The notes under the pieces: generated by a model
What the model was told of the DNA's origin: nothing
Database searches by the model: none
What the model saw: the letters and a program-made list of their open reading frames with translations, nothing else
Part shown: piece by piece, positions 16,024-24,986 of the stretch
How the letters are laid out: each line of letters starts with the position of its first letter
Position numbering within the stretch: position 1 is the stretch's first letter
Assembly (NCBI GenBank): GCA_945949085.1
Contig: CAMFDJ010000002.1
Coordinates: 124,001-188,000, forward strand
Length of the DNA: 64,000 nt
DNA from: an uncultured Lachnospiraceae bacterium
Lineage (GTDB): Bacteria; Bacillota; Clostridia; Lachnospirales; Lachnospiraceae
Reading direction: 5' to 3'
Position numbers and translations under genes: made by a program

Positions 16024-16052
16024 TTGACAATCCGAGTTAGTTATATTAAACT
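16024..16052 (+). promoter_or_regulatory. feoA promoter
   Basis: TTGACA (16024-16029) and TAAACT (16047-16052) are 17 bp apart. CGAGTTAG (16033-16040) inside the spacer pairs with CTAACTCG (16071-16078) downstream. Confidence 0.65.
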
Positions 16053-16059
16053 CTAAACG

Positions 16060-16075
16060 GTTAGGGAAATCTAAC
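16060..16075. promoter_or_regulatory. Palindromic operator GTTAG-N6-CTAAC before feoA
   Basis: A perfect 5+5 palindrome with a 6-bp spacer sits just past the predicted transcription start. The same palindrome occurs before feoB at 16485. Its shape matches sites of DtxR-type iron repressors; the cognate regulator is inferred. Confidence 0.6.
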
Positions 16076-16147
16076 TCGAGAATTATGACATTTTCAGAGG
16101 AAAAAGAATTTATATTTTGTGATAAACAGGAAGGTGTGGTGGCGCAT

Positions 16148-16360
16148 ATGGATTTAGCGAAAGCGAATGTTGGAGAAGAATACATTGTAAAGGATATTCA
16201 GGCAGAAGATGAAGAACTGAAATCATTTTTATTTTCGCTGGGATGTTATAGCGGAGAACCGATTACAGTCATTTCTCACATCAAGGGCGGCTGCGTGGTT
16301 TCCATTAAGGACGCCAGGTACAATATTGATACTGATTTAGCGAAGGCTATTTCAATATAA
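16148..16360 (+). CDS. feoA: FeoA ferrous iron transport accessory protein
   Basis: A 70-residue SH3-like FeoA protein with LFSLGCYSGEPITVISHIKG and a C-terminal VSIKDARYNIDTDLAKAI. FeoA assists the FeoB permease. An in-frame ATG at 16085 would add 21 residues of unrelated sequence and has no ribosome binding site. The ATG at 16148 gives the standard family length, although its own site is also weak. It lies directly upstream of feoB, with a hairpin terminator between them that may set their relative expression. Confidence 0.85.
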   Translation: MDLAKANVGEEYIVKDIQAEDEELKSFLFSLGCYSGEPITVISHIKGGCVVSIKDARYNIDTDLAKAISI

Positions 16361-16416
16361 TAGGTAACTAATAAATAATAGGTAACTATCCAGAGCCATG
16401 TGAATTTCCGTAGGTC

Positions 16417-16440
16417 TGGACATCATGCTTGCATGAATGG
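16417..16440. repeat. 24-bp palindromic repeat, copy A
   Basis: Core CATGCTTGCATG. It matches 22 of 24 bases with a copy at 24990-25013 in the trp leader. It lies in the feoA-feoB spacer. Confidence 0.6.
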
Positions 16441-16448
16441 ATACTATC

Positions 16449-16474
16449 AATAGTGATTCTGTCACTATTTTTTT
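16449..16474 (+). terminator. Hairpin terminator between feoA and feoB
   Basis: AATAGTGA pairs with TCACTATT (loop TTCTG) and is followed by a T-run. It could terminate or attenuate the feoA transcript before feoB. Confidence 0.75.
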
Positions 16475-16484
16475 AAACACTGCG

Positions 16485-16500
16485 GTTAGACAAAACTAAC
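16485..16500. promoter_or_regulatory. Palindromic operator GTTAG-N6-CTAAC before feoB
   Basis: Second copy of the palindrome seen at 16060-16075, with the same 6-bp spacer. It lies 47 bp before the feoB start, so feoB may have its own iron-regulated promoter. Confidence 0.6.
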
Positions 16501-16546
16501 GGCGGGAAGCAGAGAAAATGAAAGGATAAAGTGAGGAGGATTTGTT

Positions 16547-18553
16547 ATGAGAATCGCGTTAACGGGTAATCCGAATAGTGGAAAAACCACTATGTACAAC
16601 GCCTTGACCGGGAGAAATGAAAAGGTCGGGAACTGGGCCGGTGTCACCGTGGAGAAGAAGGAGAGCCTGATCAGGAAGGCGTATTATGACGGAGAGGATG
16701 AACTGATTGCAGTGGATCTGCCCGGGGCTTACTCCATGTCTCCGTTCACATCCGAGGAGAGCATTACAAGCGCTTATGTAAAGAATGAAGACCCGGATGC
16801 AATCATCAATATTGTGGATGCCACCAATTTAAGTCGAAGCCTGTTCTTTACGTCGCAGCTTTTGGAATTGGGCATTCCGGTGGTAGTTGCGCTGAACAAG
16901 AGTGATGTGAATGAAAAGAAAGATACCAAGATCAACGTATCGCTGTTGTCTGAAAAGCTTGGCTGTCCGGTGATCGAAACTGTGTCCACCTCTGCAGGCC
17001 ATACCGGATTGAAAGATGTAGTGACAAAAGCTGCTTCTTTAAAGGGGTGCGGGCAGAAAGCACCTTATGTGCAGAGTGAGATTGATCTGCACAATAAGAG
17101 TGAAGTGGAGGCCGCTGACAGAAAGCGCTTTGAGTTTGTAAAGTCAATCGTTTCTTCCGTTGAAAAGCGTAAAGTCCTGACGAAAGAAAAAAACGGTCAG
17201 GACAAAATTGACGCGGTTCTGACAAATCCATGGCTGGGGATTCCGATTTTTGCTGTGGTCATGTTTCTTGTATTTTATATTTCCCAGTCCACAGTGGGCA
17301 CATGGATTGCCGACTGGCTCGTGGGTTGGATAGAGACCTTTCAGGAATGGGTGGCAGGTCTTCTGGAAAATGCAAACCCGTTCTTGCAGTCGCTGCTGGT
17401 TGACGGTATCATAGGTGGTGTGGGAGCTGTTGTAGGCTTCCTGCCGCTGGTCATGGTGATGTATTTCCTGATCGCTCTTTTGGAAGACTGCGGCTACATG
17501 GCAAGGGCCACCGTAGTGCTGGACCCAATTTTTAAAAGAGTTGGTCTTTCAGGAAAATCAGTCATTCCTATGGTGATCGGTACCGGATGTGCTATTCCGG
17601 GTATCATGGCATGTCGTACCATCCGCAACGAGAGGGAGAGAAGAGCGACCGCCATGCTGACACCGTTTATGCCATGCGGGGCGAAGCTGCCTGTTATCGC
17701 GTTGTTCGTAGGCGCCTTTTTCCCGGACACACCGTGGGTAGGCACGCTGATGTATTTCGCAGGTATTTTGCTGATTTTATTGGGCGCGCTGCTGGTGAAT
17801 GCCGTCACAGGATATCAATTCAGAAAATCCTTCTTTATCATTGAGTTGCCGGAATATAAAATTCCGAGCCTGAAGCGGGCTGTCATTTCCATGCTGGGAC
17901 GTGGTAAGGCGTATATTATCAAAGCCGGAACGATTATTCTTGTATGTAATACGATCGTTCAGATTATGCAGTCCTTCAACTGGCAGATGCAGGTTGTGGA
18001 GGAAGGAATGGAAAGTACTTCTATTCTGGCGACGATCGCTTCTCCGATTGCGTATCTCTTAGTGCCGATCGTCGGCATCCTCGCATGGCAGCTTGCGGCA
18101 GCCGCAGTAACCGGCTTTATTGCAAAGGAAAATGTAGTTGGTACTTTGGCAGTCTGCTATGGACTTAGTGCATTTATTGACACGGAAGAACTTGCATTAG
18201 TCGGAGATGGAAATGTTGTTGCGTCTGCGATGGCACTTACCAAAGTAGCAGCGCTTGCTTATTTGATGTTCAATTTGTTTACCCCGCCTTGTTTTGCGGC
18301 GCTTGGTGCCATGAACTGCGAAATGCAGAGCAAAAAATGGTTATGGGGAGGCATTGCACTGCAGCTTGGAACGGGCTACACGGTAGCTTTTCTGGTATAT
18401 CAGATCGGTACGCTGATCACGACAGGTAAACTTGGAAACGGATTCGCCTATGGTCTTATTGCGGTGTTTGTGATGGCTGCTATTGTAGCGGGGCTGATTC
18501 ACAGAACAAATAAACAGTTTGAGGCAGAATATAAATTGAAAAATGCGGCCTGA
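16547..18553 (+). CDS. feoB: Ferrous iron transporter FeoB
   Basis: A 668-residue FeoB that imports Fe2+. The N-terminal G domain has GNPNSGKT at 7-14, DLPG at 57-60 and NKSD at 117-120. A helical spacer and a membrane part with two Gate-like repeats follow, the first containing CGYMARA and GTGCAIPGIMACRT. It has a GAGGAGG ribosome binding site. The upstream palindrome suggests iron repression. A small Cys-rich membrane protein gene follows. Confidence 0.95.
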   Translation: MRIALTGNPNSGKTTMYNALTGRNEKVGNWAGVTVEKKESLIRKAYYDGEDELIAVDLPGAYSMSPFTSEESITSAYVKNEDPDAIINIVDATNLSRSLFFTSQLLELGIPVVVALNKSDVNEKKDTKINVSLLSEKLGCPVIETVSTSAGHTGLKDVVTKAASLKGCGQKAPYVQSEIDLHNKSEVEAADRKRFEFVKSIVSSVEKRKVLTKEKNGQDKIDAVLTNPWLGIPIFAVVMFLVFYISQSTVGTWIADWLVGWIETFQEWVAGLLENANPFLQSLLVDGIIGGVGAVVGFLPLVMVMYFLIALLEDCGYMARATVVLDPIFKRVGLSGKSVIPMVIGTGCAIPGIMACRTIRNERERRATAMLTPFMPCGAKLPVIALFVGAFFPDTPWVGTLMYFAGILLILLGALLVNAVTGYQFRKSFFIIELPEYKIPSLKRAVISMLGRGKAYIIKAGTIILVCNTIVQIMQSFNWQMQVVEEGMESTSILATIASPIAYLLVPIVGILAWQLAAAAVTGFIAKENVVGTLAVCYGLSAFIDTEELALVGDGNVVASAMALTKVAALAYLMFNLFTPPCFAALGAMNCEMQSKKWLWGGIALQLGTGYTVAFLVYQIGTLITTGKLGNGFAYGLIAVFVMAAIVAGLIHRTNKQFEAEYKLKNAA

Positions 18554-18593
18554 GCACAGAATCGCGCAGGCTTTGGCGGGAAAGGAGCAGCTT

Positions 18594-18770
18594 ATGGAAA
18601 ATGTGATTGTCGCAGGAATTCTGGTATGTCTGGTAGGAGCAGCGATCTTCTATTTATGGAAAGAGAAGAAGAACGGAAGAAAATGCATCGGTTGTCCTGC
18701 TGCAGGCGGGTGTTCGCACAGCGAATGCAAAGGCACGAAAGAGAGCTGCAACTGTCATTCAAAAAAATGA
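18594..18770 (+). CDS. FeoB-associated Cys-rich membrane protein
   Basis: A 58-residue protein: one N-terminal membrane helix (residues about 4-22), a basic KEKKNGRK segment and a Cys-rich tail with CIGCPAAGGCSHSEC and CNCH. This is the usual small partner encoded after feoB in Clostridia, thought to bind iron at the cytosolic mouth. AAAGGAG at 18581-18587 fixes the start at 18594. A longer frame from 18543 overlapping feoB is not supported. Confidence 0.88.
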   Translation: MENVIVAGILVCLVGAAIFYLWKEKKNGRKCIGCPAAGGCSHSECKGTKESCNCHSKK

Positions 18771-18788
18771 TGTAGGGAATGGGATATA

Positions 18789-18818
18789 TTGGCATTTTTG
18801 TTTGATTTGTGCTATACT
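18789..18818 (+). promoter_or_regulatory. Promoter of the feoA-feoB fusion gene
   Basis: TTGGCA (18789-18794) and TATACT (18813-18818) are 18 bp apart, so this second system has its own promoter. The GTTAG palindrome was not found here. Confidence 0.55.
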
Positions 18819-18865
18819 CGGCACGAATTAAGGTTGAAGCATATAAGAAAGCAAGGCGATATAAT

Positions 18866-21367
18866 ATGACACTTGAGGAGTTAAAAATCGGCGCATCAGC
18901 CACAATTGAGACAGTAGGAGGAGAGGGACACCTCAGGCAGCATTTCCTGGATATGGGAATGATTCCGGGAATACCGGTTACCATGGTAAAATATGCACCC
19001 ATGGGAGATCCCCTGGAGGTGCGCATTCATGGATATGAACTGACGCTGCGCAGGGCTGATGCCGCGCAGATTACGGTGCAGCCGGTTGAAACAGATGCGC
19101 AGGACATGGAGAATACACAGCCGGGTAAAACTGAAAATTTCTCTGATACCAAAGAAAAATCAGACAGGGTACCGGAGGAATACATAAATAACCAAAGTGA
19201 AAGAAAATCCGGAAAGCAATCCGGAAAACAATCCGGGAAAACGGTAAATAAACAGGCTGATAAGAAGGGGCAAAATCATACGGAAATCCATCACCCCGGA
19301 CTCGGTGAGGACGGAAAATATCATGTAAAGAAGGATGAAAATCCGGTGGAAGAGGGCACGATTCTGACATTTGCCCTTGCCGGCAATCAGAACTGCGGTA
19401 AGACAACGCTGTTTAATCAGTTAACCGGTGCTAACCAGCATGTGGGCAATTTCCCCGGGGTGACGGTGGATCGAAAGGACGGCAGCATCAGAGGACATGC
19501 GGACACCTGTGTGACGGATCTGCCCGGTATTTATTCGATGTCACCGTATACGAGTGAGGAAGTGGTTACCAGAGAGTTTCTTTTGGATGAGAAGCCGAAA
19601 GGAATCATCAATATTGTGGATGCCACCAATATTGAGAGAAATCTGTATCTGACGATGCAGCTGATGGAACTGGATATTCCGATGGTCCTGGCACTCAATA
19701 TGATGGATGAGGTGCGGGAAAACGGCGGCTCCATCCGTGTCAATATGCTCGAGGAGCTTCTGGGAATTCCCGTCATTCCGATTTCGGCGGCCAAGAACGA
19801 GGGTATTTCGGAGCTTGTTGACCATGCGCTCCATGTGGCAAAATATCAGGAAAAACCGGGCAGACAGGACTTTTGTGATGCGGATGACCACGGCGGTGCA
19901 ATCCACAGATGTATGCATGCTATCATGCATCTGATCGAAGATCATGCTGCGCAGGCGGGAATACCCGTGCGTTTTGCTGCTTCCAAGCTGGCGGAGGGTG
20001 ATCCGCTGGTGCTTGAAAAACTTTGTCTGGATGAGAACGAAAAGGAAATGCTGGAACATATCATTCTGCAGATGGAGAAGGAGCGCGGCCTTGACAGGGC
20101 GGCGGCCGTCGCAGATATGCGATTCGCATTTATCGGTAAGATATGCCGGCAGACGGTGATAAGACCTCATGAGAGCAAAGAGCATGCAAGGAGCAGAAAA
20201 ATCGACAGTGTTCTGACAGGCAAATATACGGCAATTCCCTCTTTTATTGCCATTATGGGACTTGTGTTCTTTTTGACCTTCAATGTGATCGGGGCATGGC
20301 TTTCCTCACTCTTAGAGTCGGCAATCTCCTTTGGGACAGAACGGCTGGATACACTCATGCAGTCCGGGCATGTCAATGAGGTCCTTCGCTCTCTGGTGAT
20401 AGACGGTGTCTGTAACGGTGTGGGAAGTGTTTTAAGCTTCCTTCCTACGATTGTGGTGCTTTTTTTCTTTTTATCGCTGCTGGAAGACAGCGGCTATATG
20501 GCGCGTGTGGCATTTGTCATGGATAAACTGCTGCGTAAGATCGGTCTTTCCGGCAGAAGTATTGTTCCCATGCTGATCGGGTTTGGATGTACAGTGCCCG
20601 GTGTGATGGCGGCGCGTACGCTTCCTTCCCAGAGAGACCGCAAAATGACGATTCTTTTGACCCCCTTTATGAGCTGTTCGGCAAAACTTCCGGTATATGC
20701 CTTTTTGACAGCGGCATTTTTCCCGGGAAGAGGGGGACTGATCATGGTGCTTTTATACTTTGGCGGCATTCTGGCCGGTATCGTGACAGCAGTCATCATG
20801 CGCAAATGCAAATTCCGCGGGGAAGCGGTTCCCTTTGTGATGGAACTGCCCAATTACCGCATGCCGGGGGCAAAAAATGTGTGCAGACTCCTGTGGGAGA
20901 AGGCAAAAGACTTTTTGCAGAGGGCATTTACGGTCATTTTCCTGGCATCCATCATTATCTGGTTCCTGCAGAATTTTGATATGGGATTGAATGCATGTAC
21001 AGATTCAAAAAACAGTATTCTTGCCACGCTTGCGGGTGTGATCGCACCGGTATTTGCACCGCTCGGTTTTGGCGACTGGCGCATTTCAACGGCGCTGATT
21101 ACCGGATTTATGGCAAAAGAGAGTGTTGTGGCCACACTGACTGTTCTGTTTGGAACGACTGTCTCTCTCACGGAGGCTATCCCACCTGCGGCAGCACTCA
21201 GTCTGCTTGTTTTTTGTCTGCTTTATACACCTTGTGTGGCGGCAATCGCATCAATCAAACGTGAGCTCGGCGCGAAGTGGGCCTGTTTTGTTGTTTTTAT
21301 GCAGTGTGCGGTGGCATGGATCTGTGCATTTGCAGTCCATCTTGTCTGTGGCATCTGGATGAGATAA
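18866..21367 (+). CDS. feoB: FeoA-FeoB fusion ferrous iron transporter
   Basis: An 833-residue protein. Residues 1-75 are a FeoA domain (HFLDMGMIPGIPVTMVKYAP). Residues about 76-165 are a hydrophilic linker containing a GKQSGKQSGK repeat. The rest is FeoB with G1 GNQNCGKT at 173-180, DLPG, and a membrane part with SGYMARVAF and GCTVPGVMAARTL. The start at 18866 was chosen because the promoter -10 box lies at 18813-18818, which excludes the longer frame from 18809. It is the second complete FeoB in tandem. Paralogues often differ in metal (Fe versus Mn) or in regulation, but specificity cannot be read here. Confidence 0.92.
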   Translation: MTLEELKIGASATIETVGGEGHLRQHFLDMGMIPGIPVTMVKYAPMGDPLEVRIHGYELTLRRADAAQITVQPVETDAQDMENTQPGKTENFSDTKEKSDRVPEEYINNQSERKSGKQSGKQSGKTVNKQADKKGQNHTEIHHPGLGEDGKYHVKKDENPVEEGTILTFALAGNQNCGKTTLFNQLTGANQHVGNFPGVTVDRKDGSIRGHADTCVTDLPGIYSMSPYTSEEVVTREFLLDEKPKGIINIVDATNIERNLYLTMQLMELDIPMVLALNMMDEVRENGGSIRVNMLEELLGIPVIPISAAKNEGISELVDHALHVAKYQEKPGRQDFCDADDHGGAIHRCMHAIMHLIEDHAAQAGIPVRFAASKLAEGDPLVLEKLCLDENEKEMLEHIILQMEKERGLDRAAAVADMRFAFIGKICRQTVIRPHESKEHARSRKIDSVLTGKYTAIPSFIAIMGLVFFLTFNVIGAWLSSLLESAISFGTERLDTLMQSGHVNEVLRSLVIDGVCNGVGSVLSFLPTIVVLFFFLSLLEDSGYMARVAFVMDKLLRKIGLSGRSIVPMLIGFGCTVPGVMAARTLPSQRDRKMTILLTPFMSCSAKLPVYAFLTAAFFPGRGGLIMVLLYFGGILAGIVTAVIMRKCKFRGEAVPFVMELPNYRMPGAKNVCRLLWEKAKDFLQRAFTVIFLASIIIWFLQNFDMGLNACTDSKNSILATLAGVIAPVFAPLGFGDWRISTALITGFMAKESVVATLTVLFGTTVSLTEAIPPAAALSLLVFCLLYTPCVAAIASIKRELGAKWACFVVFMQCAVAWICAFAVHLVCGIWMR

Positions 21368-21451
21368 CGCCGGCAAGCACGATGTCCGGTATTTCAAAAT
21401 TTTATAGGACTCTGAATAATCTTGAACAGATAAAATAATATAGGGAACAGT

Positions 21452-21503
21452 CGCACAGTCATGCCATATCGTGAAATATGGTTGCTGTGCGGCTTGTTTT
21501 TGT
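21452..21503 (+). terminator. Terminator after the FeoA-FeoB gene
   Basis: CGCACAG pairs with CTGTGCG and an inner CCATAT with ATATGG, followed by TTGTTTTTGTTT. Confidence 0.8.
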
Positions 21504-21617
21504 TTATAATTAGTGTAACTGTTTAGGGTCGCATATGCAAAAGGAATGCCTCACGGAGACGATTATGCGGATGGGGATCTGAATAGCTACATAGAAAGAA
21601 ACGAGAGACGAGGGTTT

Positions 21618-23906
21618 ATGGAATATAATATTGAGTTTCAGATCAGCGGACTTGTCATGCTGGTTCTGCTCATGGGGATTTTTTTCGCAAAAAAAAGAAT
21701 TGCTACATTTGGCAATAGGCTGTATGCAGGTATGCTGATCACCGTGTTTGTTGCATGTGTGACAGATATTGCCAGTGTGATCACACTGGCGGATCCGACG
21801 AAAAAACCGGATCTGACGATCGCGCTGGCACATCTTTATCTGATCGTTGTCATTGTTTTTGTTGCGGAGCTTTGTATCTATACCATTTCACTTACCTGGA
21901 CCGGTTCGTTTTGGAGCATGAAGGGCGCTAAGAAAGTGTTGCTCTTTGCGGGTGCGTTTACACTTATTTTGAGTATGCTCATCAGTGGGCTGCTGGTTCT
22001 TACGCCGGAAGGTGGCGGCAGGTATGTCTACACCATTGGACCGGCGGTTTCCTTTACCTATGCAGTGGGAGGCCTATCCCTTGTTTTTCTGTTTTTCTAT
22101 ACATTGGCACACAGGCGTCAGACGAAACTCAAGCAGCAGATGCCGATTTATGTATATGTCATTGTAGAGGCCATTACGACAGTGATTCAGAGGAGTAACC
22201 CGTACATACTGTTGTCTTCCTTCGGTATGGTAATCGTCATCTTTATCATGTATTTTGCACTGGAAAATCCGGATCTGAAGATGATACAGGCGCTCAACGA
22301 TGCAATGGAGGATGCCCAAAAGGCGGATCAGACGAAAAACGCCTTCCTTGCCAACATGAGCCATGAGTTCCGGACACCGATCAATGCGATACTGGGTATG
22401 GACGAGATGATTTTGCGGGAAGCGGAATCTTCACATATCATAGAGTATGCCATCAACATTAAGGGGGCGGGGAATGCGCTTTTGTGTCTGGTCAATGATG
22501 TGCTTGATTTTTCCAAAATTGAGTCCGGAAAGATGGAGATTACGCAGCGGGAATACCAATTATCTCAGCTCCTGCGAGACAGCATTGCACTGATTGAAAT
22601 GAAAGCAGAACAAAAAGGACTTGCCGTCATGACGCAGGTGCAGGAGGATTTGCCGCGCGTTCTGTCAGGGGATGAGGTTCATATCCGTCAGATTTTGATC
22701 AATCTGATGTCAAATGCCGTGAAATATACGCAGCAGGGGAAGATAACGCTTGCGGTCAGCGGACAGAAGATTTCAGATAATACATTGCTTTTACAGATCA
22801 GTGTTTCGGATACGGGTGTGGGAATCAAGCCGGAGGACATCAAGCGTCTTACCGAAGCTTTTGAAAGACTGGTAGAGACTGACAATCGCAGTATTGCAGG
22901 ACTTGGTCTTGGACTGTCCATCACGACAGGTCTGCTTACAATGATGGGAAGTAAGCTCCGTGTGGCAAGTGAATACGGAAAAGGCTCCGTTTTCAGTTTT
23001 GAACTGTTGCAGAAGGTGATTGACTGGGAGCCTGTAGCAAACGCATTTTCGGCTGAGGCGGGGACAAAAGAAGACGAAGAAGAAAAAACGACCTTTTGTG
23101 CGCAAAGAGCACGTGTGCTCGTTACAGATGACAATGAACTGAATCTGTCAGTGATACAAGGTCTTTTAAAGAGAACAGGCATACAGCTTACGACAGCCAC
23201 CAGTGGCATGGAGACGATTGATCTTGTAACCAGGAACCATTATGATCTCGTATTTCTGGATCACATGATGCCACAGATGGACGGGATAGAGACCTATCAG
23301 AGAATCCGCAGCCTTTGGGAAAACGGACAGCCTTTACAGACGGGCAGTGATACACCGTTTATTGTGCTGACGGCCAATGCTGTGGTCGGGGCAAAGGAGA
23401 TGTATCTGTCAAAAGGTTTTACGGATTATCTGAGTAAGCCCGTTGTTGCACAAAAACTGGAGTATATGTTAAAAAAGCATCTGGCGCGTGATCTGTGGAC
23501 GGAAACTTCGGAAGAAAAAACATTGCAGAAGCAAATGCAGGTAAAGCTGCGTCAGGTTAACAATACAAAAATGAATCCGGCAGAAGGCATCTCGGCGCTA
23601 AGGCAGCAGAGGTCGGATCCTAAAATGGTGAAATGCTTCCTGCTGCTGTGGGAAGAGAGAAGAGGAAAACTGCTCATGTTGCAGCAGACCGGAAATATGC
23701 GTGATATTTGTCTGATGCTGCGGGAACTGTCATCGCATTGCCGAGGCCTTGATGCCTATTCGGAAGCAGTTAGGATGCGGCACTTTTTGCAAAAGATGGT
23801 TGTACATGCAGGGCAGATGCAGACGGATGAAGTGTTGTCGGATATCCCGTTGCTTGTGGAAATGGGCGACAGCTTGATACAGGAAATGAAAGGAGAGAGT
23901 GTATGA
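21618..23906 (+). CDS. Hybrid sensor histidine kinase with receiver and Hpt-like domain
   Basis: A 762-residue membrane sensor. Residues 1-215 contain about seven hydrophobic helices with no large periplasmic loop, so it probably senses in or at the membrane. HisKA has NMSHEFRTPINAI with His249. The ATPase domain has an N box near 361-370 and GLGLGLSI near 428-435. The receiver domain has Asp504, Asp505 and phospho-acceptor Asp548 (FLDHMMPQMDG). A C-terminal Hpt-like segment has His707 in SSHCRGLDAYS. No separate response regulator is nearby. The stop overlaps the start of the CAP-domain gene, so the two are translationally coupled. The start at 21618 is preferred over an upstream frame. Confidence 0.88.
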   Translation: MEYNIEFQISGLVMLVLLMGIFFAKKRIATFGNRLYAGMLITVFVACVTDIASVITLADPTKKPDLTIALAHLYLIVVIVFVAELCIYTISLTWTGSFWSMKGAKKVLLFAGAFTLILSMLISGLLVLTPEGGGRYVYTIGPAVSFTYAVGGLSLVFLFFYTLAHRRQTKLKQQMPIYVYVIVEAITTVIQRSNPYILLSSFGMVIVIFIMYFALENPDLKMIQALNDAMEDAQKADQTKNAFLANMSHEFRTPINAILGMDEMILREAESSHIIEYAINIKGAGNALLCLVNDVLDFSKIESGKMEITQREYQLSQLLRDSIALIEMKAEQKGLAVMTQVQEDLPRVLSGDEVHIRQILINLMSNAVKYTQQGKITLAVSGQKISDNTLLLQISVSDTGVGIKPEDIKRLTEAFERLVETDNRSIAGLGLGLSITTGLLTMMGSKLRVASEYGKGSVFSFELLQKVIDWEPVANAFSAEAGTKEDEEEKTTFCAQRARVLVTDDNELNLSVIQGLLKRTGIQLTTATSGMETIDLVTRNHYDLVFLDHMMPQMDGIETYQRIRSLWENGQPLQTGSDTPFIVLTANAVVGAKEMYLSKGFTDYLSKPVVAQKLEYMLKKHLARDLWTETSEEKTLQKQMQVKLRQVNNTKMNPAEGISALRQQRSDPKMVKCFLLLWEERRGKLLMLQQTGNMRDICLMLRELSSHCRGLDAYSEAVRMRHFLQKMVVHAGQMQTDEVLSDIPLLVEMGDSLIQEMKGESV

Positions 23907-24622
23907 AACAACAGGGGAGAAGAGTCTTTCAAATCATTTTGGCAGTGATCGTGCTGGTGACTGCCATAGGGGGAATGCCATTGCAAACGGAGGCAGCGCC
24001 TACATTTCAGATGAACCGCACAAAGAAGACGATGGTCATCGGGAGCAGCTATCAGTTCCGGGTTACGGATTCGGCATCTGCAAAGGTCACGTGGACAAGC
24101 TCGAATAAACGCGTGGCAAGTGTTTCACGGACAGGCAGGGTGAGGGCCAAAAGAAAAGGGAAAGCAGTGATCAAAGCCAACGTGAAGAAGAATGGGAAGA
24201 CGACGACTTACAAGTGTACGGTGACAGTCATCACTCAGCAGAAGTCATACGAGACGGATACGGTGCGGCTCATCAACAAACAGCGCCGCAGATACGGACG
24301 CCCGTCTTTAGATTACAGTGCGCAGCTGCAGAAGGCAGCGGATAAGCGTGCAAAGGAAGTGGCAACGAAGAAGTACTCGGCAAAGAGACCGAACGGCACC
24401 TATTTCACTTCCGCGATTGATATGGATTACAATTATGCAAGGGCAGGACAGACAATCGGCTGTGATTTTGCCACACCGGCAGATATTGTGGATGCATGGA
24501 TGAATACGGCCGGCACCAAGGCACATATCTTAAGCAGATATTATACAGATGTTGCAGTCAGTGTCTATCTGGCTGATGACGGCTATCTGTACTGGGTAGC
24601 AATCTTTGCCTGCAGAAAATAA
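23903..24622 (+). CDS. Secreted BIG2 plus CAP-domain protein
   Basis: A 239-residue exported protein. A signal peptide spans residues 1-31 (cleavage near TEA-AP). An Ig-like BIG2 domain follows at about 36-113, with the typical KVTWTSSNKRVASVSRTGRV and GKAVIKA. Then comes a SCP/PR1 (CAP) domain at about 120-239 with VRLINKQRRRYG, AADKRAKE and the closing YWVAIFACRK. Its start codon overlaps the kinase stop (ATGA). Secreted CAP proteins are common in gut Clostridia, with roles mostly unknown. Confidence 0.85.
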   Translation: MKQQGRRVFQIILAVIVLVTAIGGMPLQTEAAPTFQMNRTKKTMVIGSSYQFRVTDSASAKVTWTSSNKRVASVSRTGRVRAKRKGKAVIKANVKKNGKTTTYKCTVTVITQQKSYETDTVRLINKQRRRYGRPSLDYSAQLQKAADKRAKEVATKKYSAKRPNGTYFTSAIDMDYNYARAGQTIGCDFATPADIVDAWMNTAGTKAHILSRYYTDVAVSVYLADDGYLYWVAIFACRK

Positions 24623-24654
24623 TATTTAAAAAATTATATTTTTAAAATAGGCAC

Positions 24655-24683
24655 TTGCAAAATGAAAAAGGGAGTGCTACACT
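24655..24683 (+). promoter_or_regulatory. trp operon promoter
   Basis: TTGCAA (24655-24660) and TACACT (24678-24683) are 17 bp apart, just upstream of the T-box leader. Confidence 0.6.
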
Positions 24684-24704
24684 TAGTACAATTTAACGAG
24701 GTAA

Positions 24705-24970
24705 ACCGTTGATGTGGAGATAAAAACGGATCGTGCACTTACAGAGAGCCCGGGGCGCTGGAAACCGGACAGAACGCAGGCTGTTAAATGGACCACGGAG
24801 GGCATAGGGAAAGGGATTGGCCGAGTATTCTATGACGTAAGGCATACGTTAGTTGCCACAGATATGTTGGTATCTGGTGAGAGTACGATGTGCATCGTAA
24901 AGCAAGGTGGCACCGCGGTAAGTTTATCCGTCCTTGGCAGAAATATATATTTCTGCCAGGGACTTTTTTT
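24705..24970 (+). promoter_or_regulatory. T-box riboswitch, tryptophan-specific
   Basis: A stem I region with AGAGAGCC is followed by the specifier context AAATGGACCACGGAG, giving the Trp codon TGG at 24789-24791. The T-box AAGGTGGCACCGCGG lies at 24904-24918. A long terminator stem follows at about 24930-24965 (TGGCAGAAAT pairing with ATTTCTGCCA) and ends in a T-run. Uncharged tRNA-Trp should stabilise the antiterminator and switch on the trp operon. Confidence 0.93.
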
Positions 24971-24986
24971 GTTATGGCGACGAGGA

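Noticed and set aside
16085..16147. 21-residue N-terminal extension of FeoA
   Set aside because: No ribosome binding site and no similarity to FeoA; the shorter form has the standard length.
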